Origin: Merluccius polli
Taxonomy: Eukaryota > Chordata > Actinopteri > Gadiformes > Merlucciidae
Reading direction: 5' to 3'
NCBI GenBank assembly: GCA_030340625.1
Contig: JAOPHQ010005718.1
Coordinates: forward strand, 141,287 to 205,286
DNA: 64,000 nt
In this document: piece by piece, positions 9,561 through 20,278 of the stretch
How the letters are laid out: the number at the start of each line of letters is the position of its first letter
Numbering within the stretch: position 1 is the stretch's first letter
Notes under the pieces: generated by a model
The model's database searches: none
What the model saw: only the letters and a program-made list of their open reading frames with translations
What the model was told of the DNA's origin: nothing
Program-made: the position numbers and the translations under genes

Positions 9561-11352
9561 GAGATGGGTCCGGGTGCCAGATCCGGCCGTCTAGCTGGGA
9601 TAGGAGATCCAGCCTCGTAGGGAGGCGCCAAGGGTCCCCGTCCAGGAGCCTGTAAAGTACAGGAAACCAGGCCCTGCCCGGCCACCTGGGGGCTACAAGT
9701 AAAACACTGTGCTCCCCGGACAGAACCCTGTCCAGGAGGGGCAGAATCAGAGGCAGCGGAGGGAAGGCATATAGCAGCTGCTGGGGCCATGCATGCGCCA
9801 GCGCATCCTGGCCCAGGGGGCTTGCCACGTCCGCCAGGGAAAACCACAGGGGACAGTGAGTTGTTGCTCGGGAGGCAAAAAGGTCTACCGACGCCCTGCC
9901 AAACCGGCGCCAAATCGCCCCCACAACCTCCGGATGTAGCCTCCACTCGCCAGGATGAGGGCCCTGGCGGGACAGAAGGTCCGCCGGCCCATTCAGAGCG
10001 CCCGGCAAGTACATTGCCCTGAGGCTCAGCAACCTGGGGTGGGCCCAATGCAAAAGCAGTTGGGCCACCCGCAGAGACTGCCTGGACCTGGCACTCCCCT
10101 GGTGGTTGATGTGGTAGACCACCGATGTATTGTCTGTCCGGACGAGGACATGTTTCCCCGACAGGTAGGGCAAAAAATGGCGCAGAGCGCACCAGACGGC
10201 CTGCAGCTCCAGCACGTTGATGTGCAGCGTCTGCTGGGAAGGCGACCACAGGCCCCTGACCGTCCGGCATTGCCACACCGCGCCCCACCCTCCTAGGGAG
10301 GCGTCCGTGGTCACCACTTCCCTGCGGGAAGGGATAGACCCTAAGGGGACGCCCCGGGAGAGGAAGGCTTCCCTCCTCCATGGGCGCAGATGCCTCAGAC
10401 AGCTGACAGTGACCCTGACCAGGGCATGCCCCTGCCGGGCGGGATGCAGCCCCAGATCGTTGAGCCAGACCTGAAGGGGCCTCAAGGACAACATGCCCAG
10501 CGGGACTACGGAGGAAGCCGCTGTGAGCATGCCCAGGAGCCTCTGGAATGTCCTGAAGGACAGGAGCCTGCCGCCTATGAAGCGGCGGAGGAGGTGGACT
10601 ATGTCCTCGACACGGCGGGGCGAGAGGGAGGCCGTCATCGACCGTGAATCCAGGTGCATGCCCAGGAACACGGTCTGCTGGCGTGGAACAAGGGAGCTCT
10701 TCCCGTGGTTTACAGTGAGCCCCAGGCTGGTGATATGGGAGACCAGGGACTCCACATCCCTGAGGGCCTCCTCCCTCGATTGGGAGCAGATCAGCCAGTC
10801 GTCCAGATAAGGGAAGATGCGCAGGCCCTGGGCCTGCAGCGGGGCCAAGGCCGCGGCCACGCACCTGGTGAATACCCTGGGCGCCAGTGAAATCCCAAAC
10901 GGGAGTACGCAAAACTGGTACGCCCGACCCTCGAAGGCAAACCGCAGGAACTGCCGGTGGTGAGGAGCGATGGGGACGTGAAAATACGCATCCTTCAGGT
11001 CGATGGTGGTGAACCAGTCGCCTGGCCGAATACCCTGCAGGACAGTGACAGTGCGCAACATGTGGAACGTCCTTACCCTTAGATGGGAGTTGAGGGGCCT
11101 CAGGTCCAGGATGGGGCGCAGTCCTCCGTCCTTCTTTGGCACAATAAAATATGTGGAATAAAACCCACTGCCCTGTGTAAAAGCGTCTAACGGCTCTATG
11201 GCCCCCTTGTGCAAGAGGGCCAGGAGCTCCAGACGCAGGGCCCGAGCTCGGGTCGGGTCTTTGACGAGGGTCATCCCCCGGAAATGTGGCGGTCGGCGCC
11301 GAAATTGGATGTGGTAGCCCCGGGAAAGTGTTGCCACCACCCAGGGGTCCAA
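9514..11352 (-). CDS. DIRS reverse transcriptase and RNase H
   Basis: This is an open frame of 612 codons with no break. RT motifs appear in order: FIVPKKDGGLRPILDLR, TIDLKDAYFHVPI, VLPFGISLAPRVFT and the catalytic FPYLDDWLI. The RNase H domain follows with TTDASLGGWGAVW, NVLELQAVWCAL and VRTDNTSVVYHINHQG, and ends with the LSRQG region. It would copy element RNA and remove the template strand in virus-like particles. Gag lies upstream and the recombinase overlaps downstream. The true start could lie further upstream of the ATG at 11352. Confidence 0.92.
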   Translation of the reverse strand: MDPWVVATLSRGYHIQFRRRPPHFRGMTLVKDPTRARALRLELLALLHKGAIEPLDAFTQGSGFYSTYFIVPKKDGGLRPILDLRPLNSHLRVRTFHMLRTVTVLQGIRPGDWFTTIDLKDAYFHVPIAPHHRQFLRFAFEGRAYQFCVLPFGISLAPRVFTRCVAAALAPLQAQGLRIFPYLDDWLICSQSREEALRDVESLVSHITSLGLTVNHGKSSLVPRQQTVFLGMHLDSRSMTASLSPRRVEDIVHLLRRFIGGRLLSFRTFQRLLGMLTAASSVVPLGMLSLRPLQVWLNDLGLHPARQGHALVRVTVSCLRHLRPWRREAFLSRGVPLGSIPSRREVVTTDASLGGWGAVWQCRTVRGLWSPSQQTLHINVLELQAVWCALRHFLPYLSGKHVLVRTDNTSVVYHINHQGSARSRQSLRVAQLLLHWAHPRLLSLRAMYLPGALNGPADLLSRQGPHPGEWRLHPEVVGAIWRRFGRASVDLFASRATTHCPLWFSLADVASPLGQDALAHAWPQQLLYAFPPLPLILPLLDRVLSGEHSVLLVAPRWPGRAWFPVLYRLLDGDPWRLPTRLDLLSQLDGRIWHPDPSRLQLWVWPLKGQSRC

Positions 11353-11416
11353 TGTGTGTCGCTCCCAGTAGCCGAGCTGTAAACTGGTGAAGCGCCCAAC
11401 CGCCGGAGGGATCGCG

Positions 11417-12253
11417 TCAGGGCCGCCCCCCCCGCCCCCTAGGAAACCTGTAGGGGCGACGCCGAGCTGGCTGTTCCCGCTGAGCAGCAGGAGGGGTTTG
11501 GGTGGGAGCCTGCCGGTGAAATCTCTCGGAACGCCGCACCGGAGGCCGAGAGAAAGGCCGTGGCACAGCCAGAGGCACTGCGGCCGCTGGAGGCCTCAGT
11601 CTGCTGGGCTGTCCCCGACGCAGACTGGAGAACTGCTCCCTGGCCTGTGTGACCTGTAAGCTGCGCTCCAGGGCTTGCTGCGCAGCAGGCCCAAACAGCT
11701 CCCCCGGGACAACAGGCAGAGTCCTGAGGGCCCGCCTATACGGCTCTAAAAGGGGGGATTGAGCCAGCCAGATCTGCCGCCGAGCTAGGGTCAAGGAGGA
11801 CATGAGCCTCCCCAGCTCCCTTGTCATGAACCCGAACGCCTGGAGAGAGGCGTCGCTCAGGTCACGGACAGATGGGTCCACATCGGAGGCCTGCAGAGTC
11901 TGCGACAGGGCCAGAATGAGGTGCGACATTGAATTACCAATGCGCCCCATCCGCGCCGCCGTGTTATAGCCCCTCACAATGTGGTCGTCCGTCAGGCGAC
12001 ACTGTGGCCGAGGGCAACGCGCATCTGGCCGGAGAGCTTCGCCAGGCGACAGCACCAGAGCAGCAACCGAAGGCTCGATGTCGGGCATGCGGTCCAGGCC
12101 ATAGCTGGACGCAGCGGACATGCTCGCAAGGGCCCTGGCGGACTGAGAGGGGTGCGTGAGCCGTCTGGGGTCAGCCCAGCAGCTCCTCGAGGAACGGGGC
12201 CGAGGGCGGAACACAAAATTCCCCCGCCCGAGAGGCCCCTCTAAAGAAGGCAC
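11417..12253 (-). pseudogene. DIRS gag-like protein, C-terminal part
   Basis: The frame has 278 codons, is rich in Arg, Pro and Ser, and ends in a basic tail (RRPYRFPRGRGGRP). A central helical region (DASLQAFGFMTRELGRLMSS) resembles DIRS gag-like proteins. It is in a different frame from the N-terminal part (12171-12956), and the change occurs near 12175-12190 where that frame reads LEELLG then stops. The two parts are therefore one gag gene broken by an indel, or joined by frameshifting. The basic tail probably binds nucleic acid. Confidence 0.65.
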
Positions 12254-12956
12254 TCGGAGGGGTCGCCACGCTGGGCGCCGCGTCCAACCCCAGGCGCGCC
12301 AAGGCCACCTTCAAGGCAGGCCAGACAGACATCTGGCTAGCCTCAGAACCGGCCAGTGTACTGCGCTCCCCTTCCAGGGAGATGGTATGGGAAGAGTGAG
12401 AGGCCCCGCCTCCCCCATCACCACACGCCTGGTCAAGAAAAAGGCCCTCCGAAGCCCTGGTAGACAGCACGTCCTCCTGGGCAGAGTACGCAGGCGACAA
12501 TACCGGACGAGACGACCCAGAGGGCCCCGCCGGTGGGACAGCAGGGGGGGCACCAGCAGCCTGCACAGCAGGCTGGAGGCTGAGCAGGAGGGTCTTGATG
12601 CCTGCAAACTCGGACGCCAGGGCGTCCACCTTGTGGGCCAAGGGGTCGGCCTTCCGACGTTTGCCCCCCTGGGCGGCTGGGGGGAGTCCAGACCTGCGGC
12701 GTTTGGGAGGGCTAGCCAGCTGTGGAGTGAGCGGCTGGGAGGGCAGCATGCCCTCCAGACGGGCCAGCCTAGCTGCCCTAGCCGGCAGGCTCAAACAGGT
12801 ACAGTGTAGGCATGCCATTGTAGTCATGCCCTCCCGGAAGTGTTCAACACCCAGGCAGGAGGGACACTGGTCGTGGCCATCATCTGCATCCAATGGAGCC
12901 AGACAGTTAATGCATGACATGATCATACCCCCAGCATGGCCTGGGCCCCGATCCAT
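12171..12956 (-). pseudogene. DIRS gag-like protein, N-terminal part
   Basis: The frame has 261 codons. It opens with cysteine pairs (CINC, CPSC, then CLHCTC), likely zinc ligands, followed by a basic KRRR and KRRK segment and a Pro/Ala/Ser-rich linker. It stops at 12171 in the middle of the gag region continued by the neighbouring frame. The start at 12956 was chosen as the first ATG in frame. Function is inferred from position in a DIRS element. Confidence 0.62.
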
Positions 12957-13018
12957 GGCTGGTTCTCGGCGAGTAACTCAGCAGACGGAAACACAGGGCT
13001 ATGAGGCTGGTAGGTGCA

Positions 13019-13345
13019 ATCAGGGACGCACACGCCCACTAGCACAGAAAACAGGAAACACACAGGTTATCACCTGGCCTAAAAACAGCGGATACACGCA
13101 GTTATACAGGCCAAAAATATCGCCAGGAGTGAACACACGTCCAAGGCAGCGAAATAGAACAATACAAGGTTAGATAAGACGGCTCAGGGGCGCACACGCC
13201 CGCTAGCACAGAAAAACAGTTAACACACGGGTTATCACCTGGCCGAAAACAGCGGATACACGCAGGTATACAGGCCAAAATATCGCCAGGAGTGAACACA
13301 CGTCCAAAGCAGCGAAATAAAAATACAAGGCAACACTTTTTAGAA
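13019..13345. repeat. Two tandem copies of a ~165-bp unit in the DIRS 5' region
   Basis: Copy 1 starts about 13020 and copy 2 about 13184. Both contain GGTTATCACCTGGCC, AACAGCGGATACACGCAG and ATCGCCAGGAGTGAACACAC. They lie upstream of gag on the coding strand, so they may be promoter or leader repeats. Confidence 0.85.
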
Positions 13346-13805
13346 ACGGACCGAGTCCGAGAGAAACAAAACAAGAAACAATCACCCACCGAAGTGGGGA
13401 GCACCCCGATTCGGGGAAGGCACCGAGTACCTCGTATGAACTAAGGCTGTGTTGTTGTAAGTTTTATATAAGAAATCAAACTCAAATTAAATAACACCCG
13501 ATAACGGCGGGAACCCGTGAAAACAGGAGGATTTACGCAGACGGAAAACGCTGTCTCACCTCACAAACAGTCTATTCGTTGCGAACAACGCAATCAGAGA
13601 CCGAAAACAAAGTAAATCGCACTTACCTGTAGGTGGAAAACAAAACAAACGCAACCGAGCGGTGTATGGCTCGCAGTCTTTAGGAGGGCGAAAACAAAGC
13701 CGCAGCTCCAACCTCAAAGGCATAAGACTCCTCGCGCAGCACAACAGTCCACCAGAAAAAAGTAAGAACGCTCATGCATATGCATACGACCTGCTTTCTC
13801 AACGC

Positions 13806-13976
13806 GAGAAAATGGCAAGAGGTCGCTCCCTGGGCTGACGTGCCTTTTGTGCGCCGCAGCGCAGGGCATACGTCACCCAGGTCAAGTTTGACTTTGTTGA
13901 TACAAATTTCTCGACCTGCACGCACGCGTGATGGACATCCATGTGCTGAAAGCACCGCCTCTGGCGGTCAGTAGGA
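13806..13976 (-). repeat. DIRS inverted terminal repeat, 5' side
   Basis: It is the reverse complement of 8150-8318 over about 170 bp with very few differences, for example ACCTGGGTGACGTATGCCCT on the minus strand. Confidence 0.88.
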
Positions 13977-14024
13977 ACGAAATAGAACCCGCGATTACCC
14001 CATGCACCAATCATAACAGACTTA

Positions 14025-15006
14025 CTGTGCGTTCACACCAAAAGCGCACAAAGAGGAAAATGATCCCGGAAGTCATTCATTGTGTATTGGGCGCCAGGCG
14101 GACAAAGAGGGAAAAGAGGAATAGGCGGACTCGGGTGGACTAGGCGACTTAGGAGGATAAAAAAAGTTAAAAATCCTCCAACTTTATGTAAATGAGCTAT
14201 GACGCGACTAGGAGGGAAAGGTGGAAAATCCATGATAGCCAATGGGGATGTCTCGTTCTGCCGTCGTCCCTCGGTCAGATCTGTCCCAGAAAACAACCCG
14301 CGTAACTTTAGTTCCTACCAAACATTCGTTCCAAGATGTCGCTGGAAATGCTGATCGCCGCCGTAGCAGAACAGCTCTATGATGTCCTCTATGATTTGAC
14401 AACATTACATTTGGCAAAATCGGTGTTTATTTGGGATGATCATTTCCGTAAATAAGATTGGGGAGTAACCCGACGAGGTGTCCATTAACAGAAATGAATG
14501 GACGACGCGGAGGCGTTCGCGTCGGACGGTTGCTTCCGCGAAGTACCATGGTCACTTACGAAAGAATGAAATAAAATATGTATGTTGAAATCGTGAGGTT
14601 TTTTTTATTTTTACAAGTCAAGCAGACTATTTAATATCTCCCGTATGCAGGCGTTGCCAAGCAACGTGGCCATAGCGTCTTCATAGCGTCAACGTCTTGT
14701 GTAAAAGATGGTGTAAATAAACACTTTTTAACCTACACTCTCCAGCCAATCGGAGTAATTCTGTTTTTAATGGCTTTATCAAGTAACTTTCCATCAAGTA
14801 ACTTTCCGTGATCAACGATGTCGGTAAATGGGCTGTGCTACAGCAGTAGTTGCGTGGTGGTGTTTAGCGCGTGTGGCGCGCTGGCCCTTTAAATTAAAAA
14901 AAAAGCAAGAACGAACATTCTGAAGGGGGGCAAAAGCGACAAAAGCGACTTAGGTGGACTGGACAAGGAGGATTCCTCTTTGTGCGCTTTTGGTGTGAAC
15001 GCACAG
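14025..15006. mobile_element. Non-autonomous PIF/Harbinger-type element with TTA target duplication
   Basis: The element of 982 bp has perfect terminal inverted repeats of at least 34 bp starting CTGTGCGTTCACACCAAAAG. Both ends are flanked by TTA (14022-14024 and 15007-15009), the three-base duplication typical of Harbinger. The interior has no full transposase. A short open stretch starting MSLEMLIAAVAEQ near 14337 resembles the beginning of a MADF-type partner protein, but only weakly. Confidence 0.88.
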
Positions 15007-15449
15007 TTAGGGCTCTGCTAGGACGACACATCTAGGCAATTCTTATTTTTTAATGAACTCATAAAATACTTAAATGTACACTGCAACCACCATTTAAGAG
15101 AAAGACATGCATGTTATTAGTTTTTTGGGGAACTACTGAAAAAACAAAAAACATACAGAAAATAAAGTAATCCAATCGCCTTGTCGTTTATGTGTCTATA
15201 CTTCTGATTTCTGACACTTATTTGGATGCCAGAGGTAAAACGGAACTCTTTAATGATGGTGGCAGATCGTTTTGATCTGAAGAGCTGCTATCAGCAGATC
15301 ACAGGGAAATGGGAAGGGATTTCCTAAAAGACTTTCTCAAACGTGTAATCTAGATTTGCAATGCCTTTTCCTGTATAATTTCTGTCCAATGTAAATATGA
15401 TTGGTGGTGATGATTCTGATAACTGTAGATAACAGTAAAATATGAGTAC

Positions 15450-15542
15450 TATGTGCGATACAGCATCAGCAATTTTTTCTCCTTTTGCGCAGATGTTTAC
15501 TAAAGCTCTGCACACCTCATCACTGTAATCAATCAAAGGCCG
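15450..15542 (-). other. Candidate coding exon of an unidentified gene
   Basis: Ninety-three nt (31 codons, phase 0) read RPLIDYSDEVCRALVNIC then AKGEKIADAVSHI. The 5' side shows TTGGAG as a modest acceptor and the 3' side a GT donor. It lies 165 bases after the stronger candidate at 15708-15818 and keeps its phase. All upstream frames reach a stop quickly, so the acceptor position decides the call. The family is not recognised. Confidence 0.35.
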
Positions 15543-15707
15543 CTCCAATTAGGCATAGAACATTCTGTCAACAGAAATACAGAAAAACAAAACAAATATC
15601 AACAGTCACACAAATAACCACACATTATTGTGTGTGAGTTTGTATGTATAATTAAAATATTCTGAGATGTCTATTTAATAAATTATAATCATATGTCAGA
15701 GACAAAC

Positions 15708-15818
15708 CGTTAGCCACAAGCAGTCCAGATCCAATTCTCCTTTTTGCTTGTCAAGTGTAATGAACCAGCGTTGCTCCTTGCTTGTTCCTTTCATCCTCCG
15801 ACATAGGTTCAATCCGTC
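15708..15818 (-). other. Candidate coding exon of an unidentified gene
   Basis: One hundred and eleven nt (37 codons, phase 0) follow a strong acceptor (TTTGTCTCTCTAG) and end before a GT donor. The reading includes DGLNLCRRMKGTSKEQRW and FITLDKQKGELDLDCLWL, with no repeat character. With the next candidate exon it gives an in-phase 68-residue segment. This may be part of a host gene or a decayed copy. I cannot name it and found no further exon nearby. Confidence 0.4.
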
Positions 15819-15944
15819 CTAGAGAGACAAAGCAGACTTATATTTTATATGATGGCCCTCTGGAAATACATGCAGGTCAGGCTACCGAGATAGGATCGCT
15901 ACGCTGACCTCCTATACATTTTCTTGATAAAAATGTTAATGTAC

Positions 15945-15969
15945 TGTTGTTGTTGTTGTTGTTGTTGTT
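15945..15969. repeat. (GTT)n microsatellite
   Basis: A run of eight GTT units. The surrounding 15820-16560 is AT-rich and I see no gene in it. Confidence 0.9.
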
Positions 15970-16633
15970 CTGTTCAACAATTACAAGTTGTCCTGTGTAT
16001 GAGGCAGAAAAGACTACGTCCAAAAAATCATTAAAAAACTAAAAAGCGTTCAGGTTTAATTATAAGAATAGCGTAAACACTATTGTTATACTGTATGATG
16101 GAGACTTAAGACTGCAGGGCCCTTGGCGTTACCCTAGGGTTCTTTTTAACTGCACACGGCTCTGTTGCAGTGATTTCTACAGGGCATAAGTCTAGGGAAA
16201 GTACCAGCATTACTGAAATTCCCTCTTCGGTAGTCAAAATTTCTATGGTCAATTCATAATCATGAATTTGGCGCAATCTAATAAAATCTCAAAGGAATTA
16301 ATCACATTTATTTTGTGCAACCTTTAACCAACCTGTCAATCGAGTGGACTTAGAAAGCAAACAAAACAAATCAACAAGTCATCCTGTAAAACAAGGTTTG
16401 GGAGTATTTAGATTTGCAGGACATGTGTGTAGGCTGCTACAAAATTTATGGAAAGCGGGTCCTGGATAGGCTACTTCTAAATCACTGGGAGCTTAATTTA
16501 TGGAAGTATCTGAAGGCTACCACTATTATTTAAACCCTTTTTACTTTGTGAGTGTGGCCTATCAGCAGCATAAGCCTGCACTATACTGACTGGGTTTGTG
16601 GAGCTCAGCTAAGCTAAGCTAATTAGCAACAAG

Positions 16634-18252
16634 ATGCCTCCCTTTTCCACGGATGACTACTACAAACTTCTCCAGAAGATAGCAGTACTGGAGACGAAAA
16701 TTCTGCGACTCGAAGTCAACGTGGAGGTAAATGGTCAATATGGGAATGAAACCACTCTACCGATGACCCAAATCAGTGGAAAGGAGCAGGCTAACAGACA
16801 AATGCTTTGTGCAAAGCCAAAGCATAATTCATGTAAAGATAAATCGCTTCCCTCAGATATGGGAAGACGGTTAACAGGCCAGCACCTGGAGACTCGTGAT
16901 GATACTGAGTGGCCTGCACTGCCGTCACACAGGAGGGTCTCTTCAACCCCAGTACCAAGGAGAAAACAGCTGTGGAATGTGGCTAAAACAAAAAGTAAGA
17001 GCAAACCGACCAAAGACACAGGGATTCTACTAGAGAACAGATTTGCTCCACTTTTACAAGACCCTGACTCCCCAAAAGAAAAGTCATCTTCCAGCACCGG
17101 AGAAAGGTATGAGGCTAAATCATATACTAAAAGGCTGCAGAAAGAGCTAACCACTGGGCCTCAAACGCTGATAGTGGGTGACGGAGCTGTGAATAAGACA
17201 AAACACTTTTTCAGCAAAAACACCAAAGTACTTTGTTTTACCAATGATATGGTGTCCGATATCTCAGAGAAAATTCTGGAAATCACTGCTGAGCATCCGA
17301 CAGTGAAATCTCTCGTCATTCACACAGGAGCACTTGATGTTGTCAAGCAACAATCAGAGGTATTGAAACGGGATTTTAATGATCTGCTGAACAAAGTTCG
17401 ATGTCTGAATACTGAGGTGTTTATCAGTGGACCTCTACCAACAGTTCGGCGAGGAGACGAGAGATTCAGCAGGCTGTTGATGCTAAACAGATGGCTCAAA
17501 GATACGTGTGCTGCTCAATCAGTGAACTTTATTGACAATTTCAATTCATTTTTTGGGAACACAGACACCTCTTTGAGGCAGATGGATTTTGCCTTAACAA
17601 GTCAGGAGTACAGCTGTTAAGCTACAACATTTTTGATTTTTTGCGTCAGTCACCAGCAGCCCCTGCCAAGGACAAGAGGCGAGACAATCCAAAACAACAG
17701 ATAAGACAGCCTTCTGGAGAAAAACTGCTACCGCCTGAGATAAGGATTGACCATGAAGGACAGCACACCGAGAGAGAGGCTTCAACGTCATCATCCTTAC
17801 CCCAACACGAGGAGTTTCCCCCAGCCCCAACAACCCAACAGGAGGAGTTTCCCCCAGCCCCAACAACCCAACAGGAGGAGTTTCCCTCAGCCCCAACAGC
17901 CCAACATGAGGAGTCTCCCCCAGCCCCAACAACCCAACAGGAGGAGTCTCCCTCAGCCCCAACAGCCCAACAAGTGGAGTCTCCCCCAGCCCCACCAGGA
18001 GACTCCCAACTTTCACCCACCGGGACCCCATCCAGCCTTTCATTCTCTCCACGCAGTCTGGATTCCCCGTTCCCCCATTTTCTGGATTTCACTGACAGGA
18101 TGAATGACCTTGTCAATGTTGGAATCCAACTCACACCACGCCCAAATCCCATTTTTTCTCCCCTAAATCCCCCTCCTCGTCCAGCTCCTCCATCCCACCA
18201 CGCTGGAAAACACCATCACCCAAATGTCACAGAGCCCCCCCACCTCCTCTGA
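16634..18252 (+). pseudogene. L2 ORF1 with SGNH-esterase-like domain and repeat-expanded tail
   Basis: The ATG at 16634 follows a leader with no competing start. The N-terminus predicts a short coiled coil (KLLQKIAVLETKILRLEV). The esterase-like domain has LIVGDGAV, a variant of the GDS block, then HTGALD and ISGPLPTVRRGDERFS. Near 17583 the frame changes; the continued frame reads LNKSGVQLLSYNIF and runs to 18252. Its tail holds tandem PAPTTQQEE units from a 30-bp minisatellite. ORF1 proteins of this type bind RNA and may have lipase-like activity. The frame change makes this copy defective. Confidence 0.75.
17800..17995. repeat. 30-bp coding minisatellite in L2 ORF1
   Basis: About six units of roughly 30 bp encode PAPTTQQEEF or close variants (PSAPTAQHEES). 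The frame is kept because the unit is a multiple of three. Confidence 0.9.
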
Positions 18253-18281
18253 CTCAGATAATCTGTGAGTCAGACTGATAT

Positions 18282-20278
18282 GTGCCGGGTCCAGGCTGCA
18301 ATACTGATACCAATAATGTTCTCCCCCAGGAAAAGTCAGGGCCCTATGGAGTTCAGATAGCCTTCTCAATCCCTGTGATGACAGGTAACAGAAGAATGGT
18401 TAAACTGGTGAGAAATAAAAAGGGTAAATCTGCCAATTTATTAAGTATAGCATGTCAACCTCGAAATATACTAGTGTCTCCTGCTATCTCCACAAGATTA
18501 GCTCTACTCAATATCAGATCACTAGTCAACAAATCACTGTTAGTTAATGACGTCATTATGACCTATGATCTAGATTTTTTACTTCTTAGTGAAACATGGC
18601 TGACTGAATGTAGCTGTTGTGCTATTCTCAATGAGGCAGCACCAACAAATTTCAGTTTTATGAACAAGTGTCGAACTGGTAAGAAAGGCGGGGAAGTTGC
18701 TGCCATCTTTAAATCTGTATTTCAGTGCAAGGAAATTACGTTAGGTGATTTTAGCTCTTTTGAATATCTCTGTTTTTTACTAAAAGGTGATCCAACAGTT
18801 CTTTTTTTAATCATTTATAGACCTCCAAGATACTCAGGAAAATTCATTGATGAGTTTGCTGAACTGCTGTCAGTTATCTGCACTGATTACAACTTTTTTA
18901 TCATAACAGGGGATTTTAACATTCACGTAGACAATAACATGGACAGTAATGCCAAATAACTCTCTGCTCTACTTGACACTTTTGGCCTCTTGCAACATGT
19001 GAAAGGGCCCACACACACTCGAGGCCACACTCTGGATCTGGTTATCTCTAAAGGTGTTAACATTTCATCTGTTGATGTTAAGGACTTGGCTCTTTCTGAT
19101 CATTTCTGTGTGTTCTTTGACTTACAGATCATTCCAAATGTTCAGTTAACCTCTGTGTCTGTTAAGAGAAGGTACATAAATGAGAATACCAGTGCAAAGT
19201 TTATGGAGGCTATAGCTATGTCACCAACTGTGAGTGCAGTCAGTTGATGAACTCCTAGATAAATTTAACTGGAAAATCTCAAATGTCATGGATGCTGTTG
19301 CACCTATTAAAACTAAGACGACCTTGATCAGAAAGAAAACACCATGGAGGAACAGTATGATGGTAAAGGCTTTAAAAACAGAATGCAGGAAAGCAGAGTG
19401 TAAGTGGAGAAAAACTAAACTTCAAATTCACCATGACCACTACAAAATAAGTCTTTGTAATTTTAACTATGAGTTACTCAAGGGTAGACAGCGACACTTT
19501 TCTGAAATTATTAATAAGAACATCAACAACACTCGCACTCTATTTGCTATGGTTGATAAGCTGACAAACCCCCCTAAACAGATAGCTCCAGAACTCCTTT
19601 CCACAGCAAAATGCAATGAATTTGCTTGCTTTTTCAGTGAAAAAATCCAGTCCATAAGGTTAAATATTAACACAAATCAACAAAACAATAACATAATGCA
19701 ATCCCTAAGACCTCCCAGGAATAACTCAACTGCGATGTCAGAATTTAATACAGTTTACCAAAAAGCCATAGAGGAAACAGTTCAGCATCTAAAAACATCA
19801 ACATGTTGTCTTGACACAATACCATCAGACTTTTTAAAAACTATTGTGAACTCTGTCCAAATAGATTTGCGACAAATACTAAATAGCTCACTTCAATCGG
19901 GCACGTTTCCTAAATCCCTAAAAGTAGCTGCCATTAAGCCACTCTTAAAAAAGAGAACGCTGGATGCTTCCATGTTAACCAACTACAGACCTATCTCAAA
20001 TCTTCCTTTTATAGCCAAGATCGTTGAGAAAGTGGTTTTTAATCAACTCAGCAAATTTCAATCAGGCTTCTGACCTCACCACAGTACAGAAACAGCTCTT
20101 ATTAGAGTGTTAAATGATATTAGGTTAAACACTGACTTAGGCAAGGTGTCAGTTCTGGTCCTGTTGGATCTCAGTGCTGCATTTGGCACTGTGGATCACA
20201 GTATATTGTTGAACAGGTTGGAAACTTGGGCAGGACTCAGCGGAACAGTCCTAGAATGGTTCAGGTCGTACTTAGAAT
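18282..20278 (+). pseudogene. L2 ORF2: AP endonuclease and N-terminal RT (copy A)
   Basis: The AP-endonuclease-like domain includes LLNIRSLVNKSLLVND, LLSETWLTE, IIYRPPRYSG and TGDFNIHVD (18490-18930), then LALSDHFCVFF after an in-frame TAA at 18957. A frame change near 19240 leads to the linker and RT start: KVAAIKPLLKKRTLD, NYRPISNLPFIAKIVE and VLLDLSAAFGTVDHS. A TGA at 20071-20073 interrupts FQSGF-PHHSTETAL; CGA to TGA decay is likely. The frame breaks off at WFRSYLE where Harbinger sequence begins. Confidence 0.85.

Larger units (their letters stand above)
8111..13999 (-). mobile_element. DIRS1-like tyrosine-recombinase retrotransposon, nearly complete
   Basis: About 5.9 kb of GC-rich sequence is read on the minus strand in the order gag, RT/RNase H, tyrosine recombinase. 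The ends carry inverted terminal repeats (about 8150-8318 and 13806-13976, close to identical). An internal complementary segment (8393-8445) matches the outer edges of both termini. DIRS elements lack a DDE integrase; they circularise and insert by their recombinase without making a target duplication, and I see none here. The one clear break is a frame change in gag. Flanks are hAT-derived sequence on the left and a Harbinger element on the right. Confidence 0.9.

Noticed and set aside
9284..10890. Several plus-strand ORFs across the DIRS pol region
   Set aside because: Opposite-strand shadows of GC-rich RT/RNase H coding sequence.
17594..18152. Minus-strand ORFs with Gly/Leu or Trp/Val repeats
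   Set aside because: Antisense of the L2 ORF1 minisatellite.
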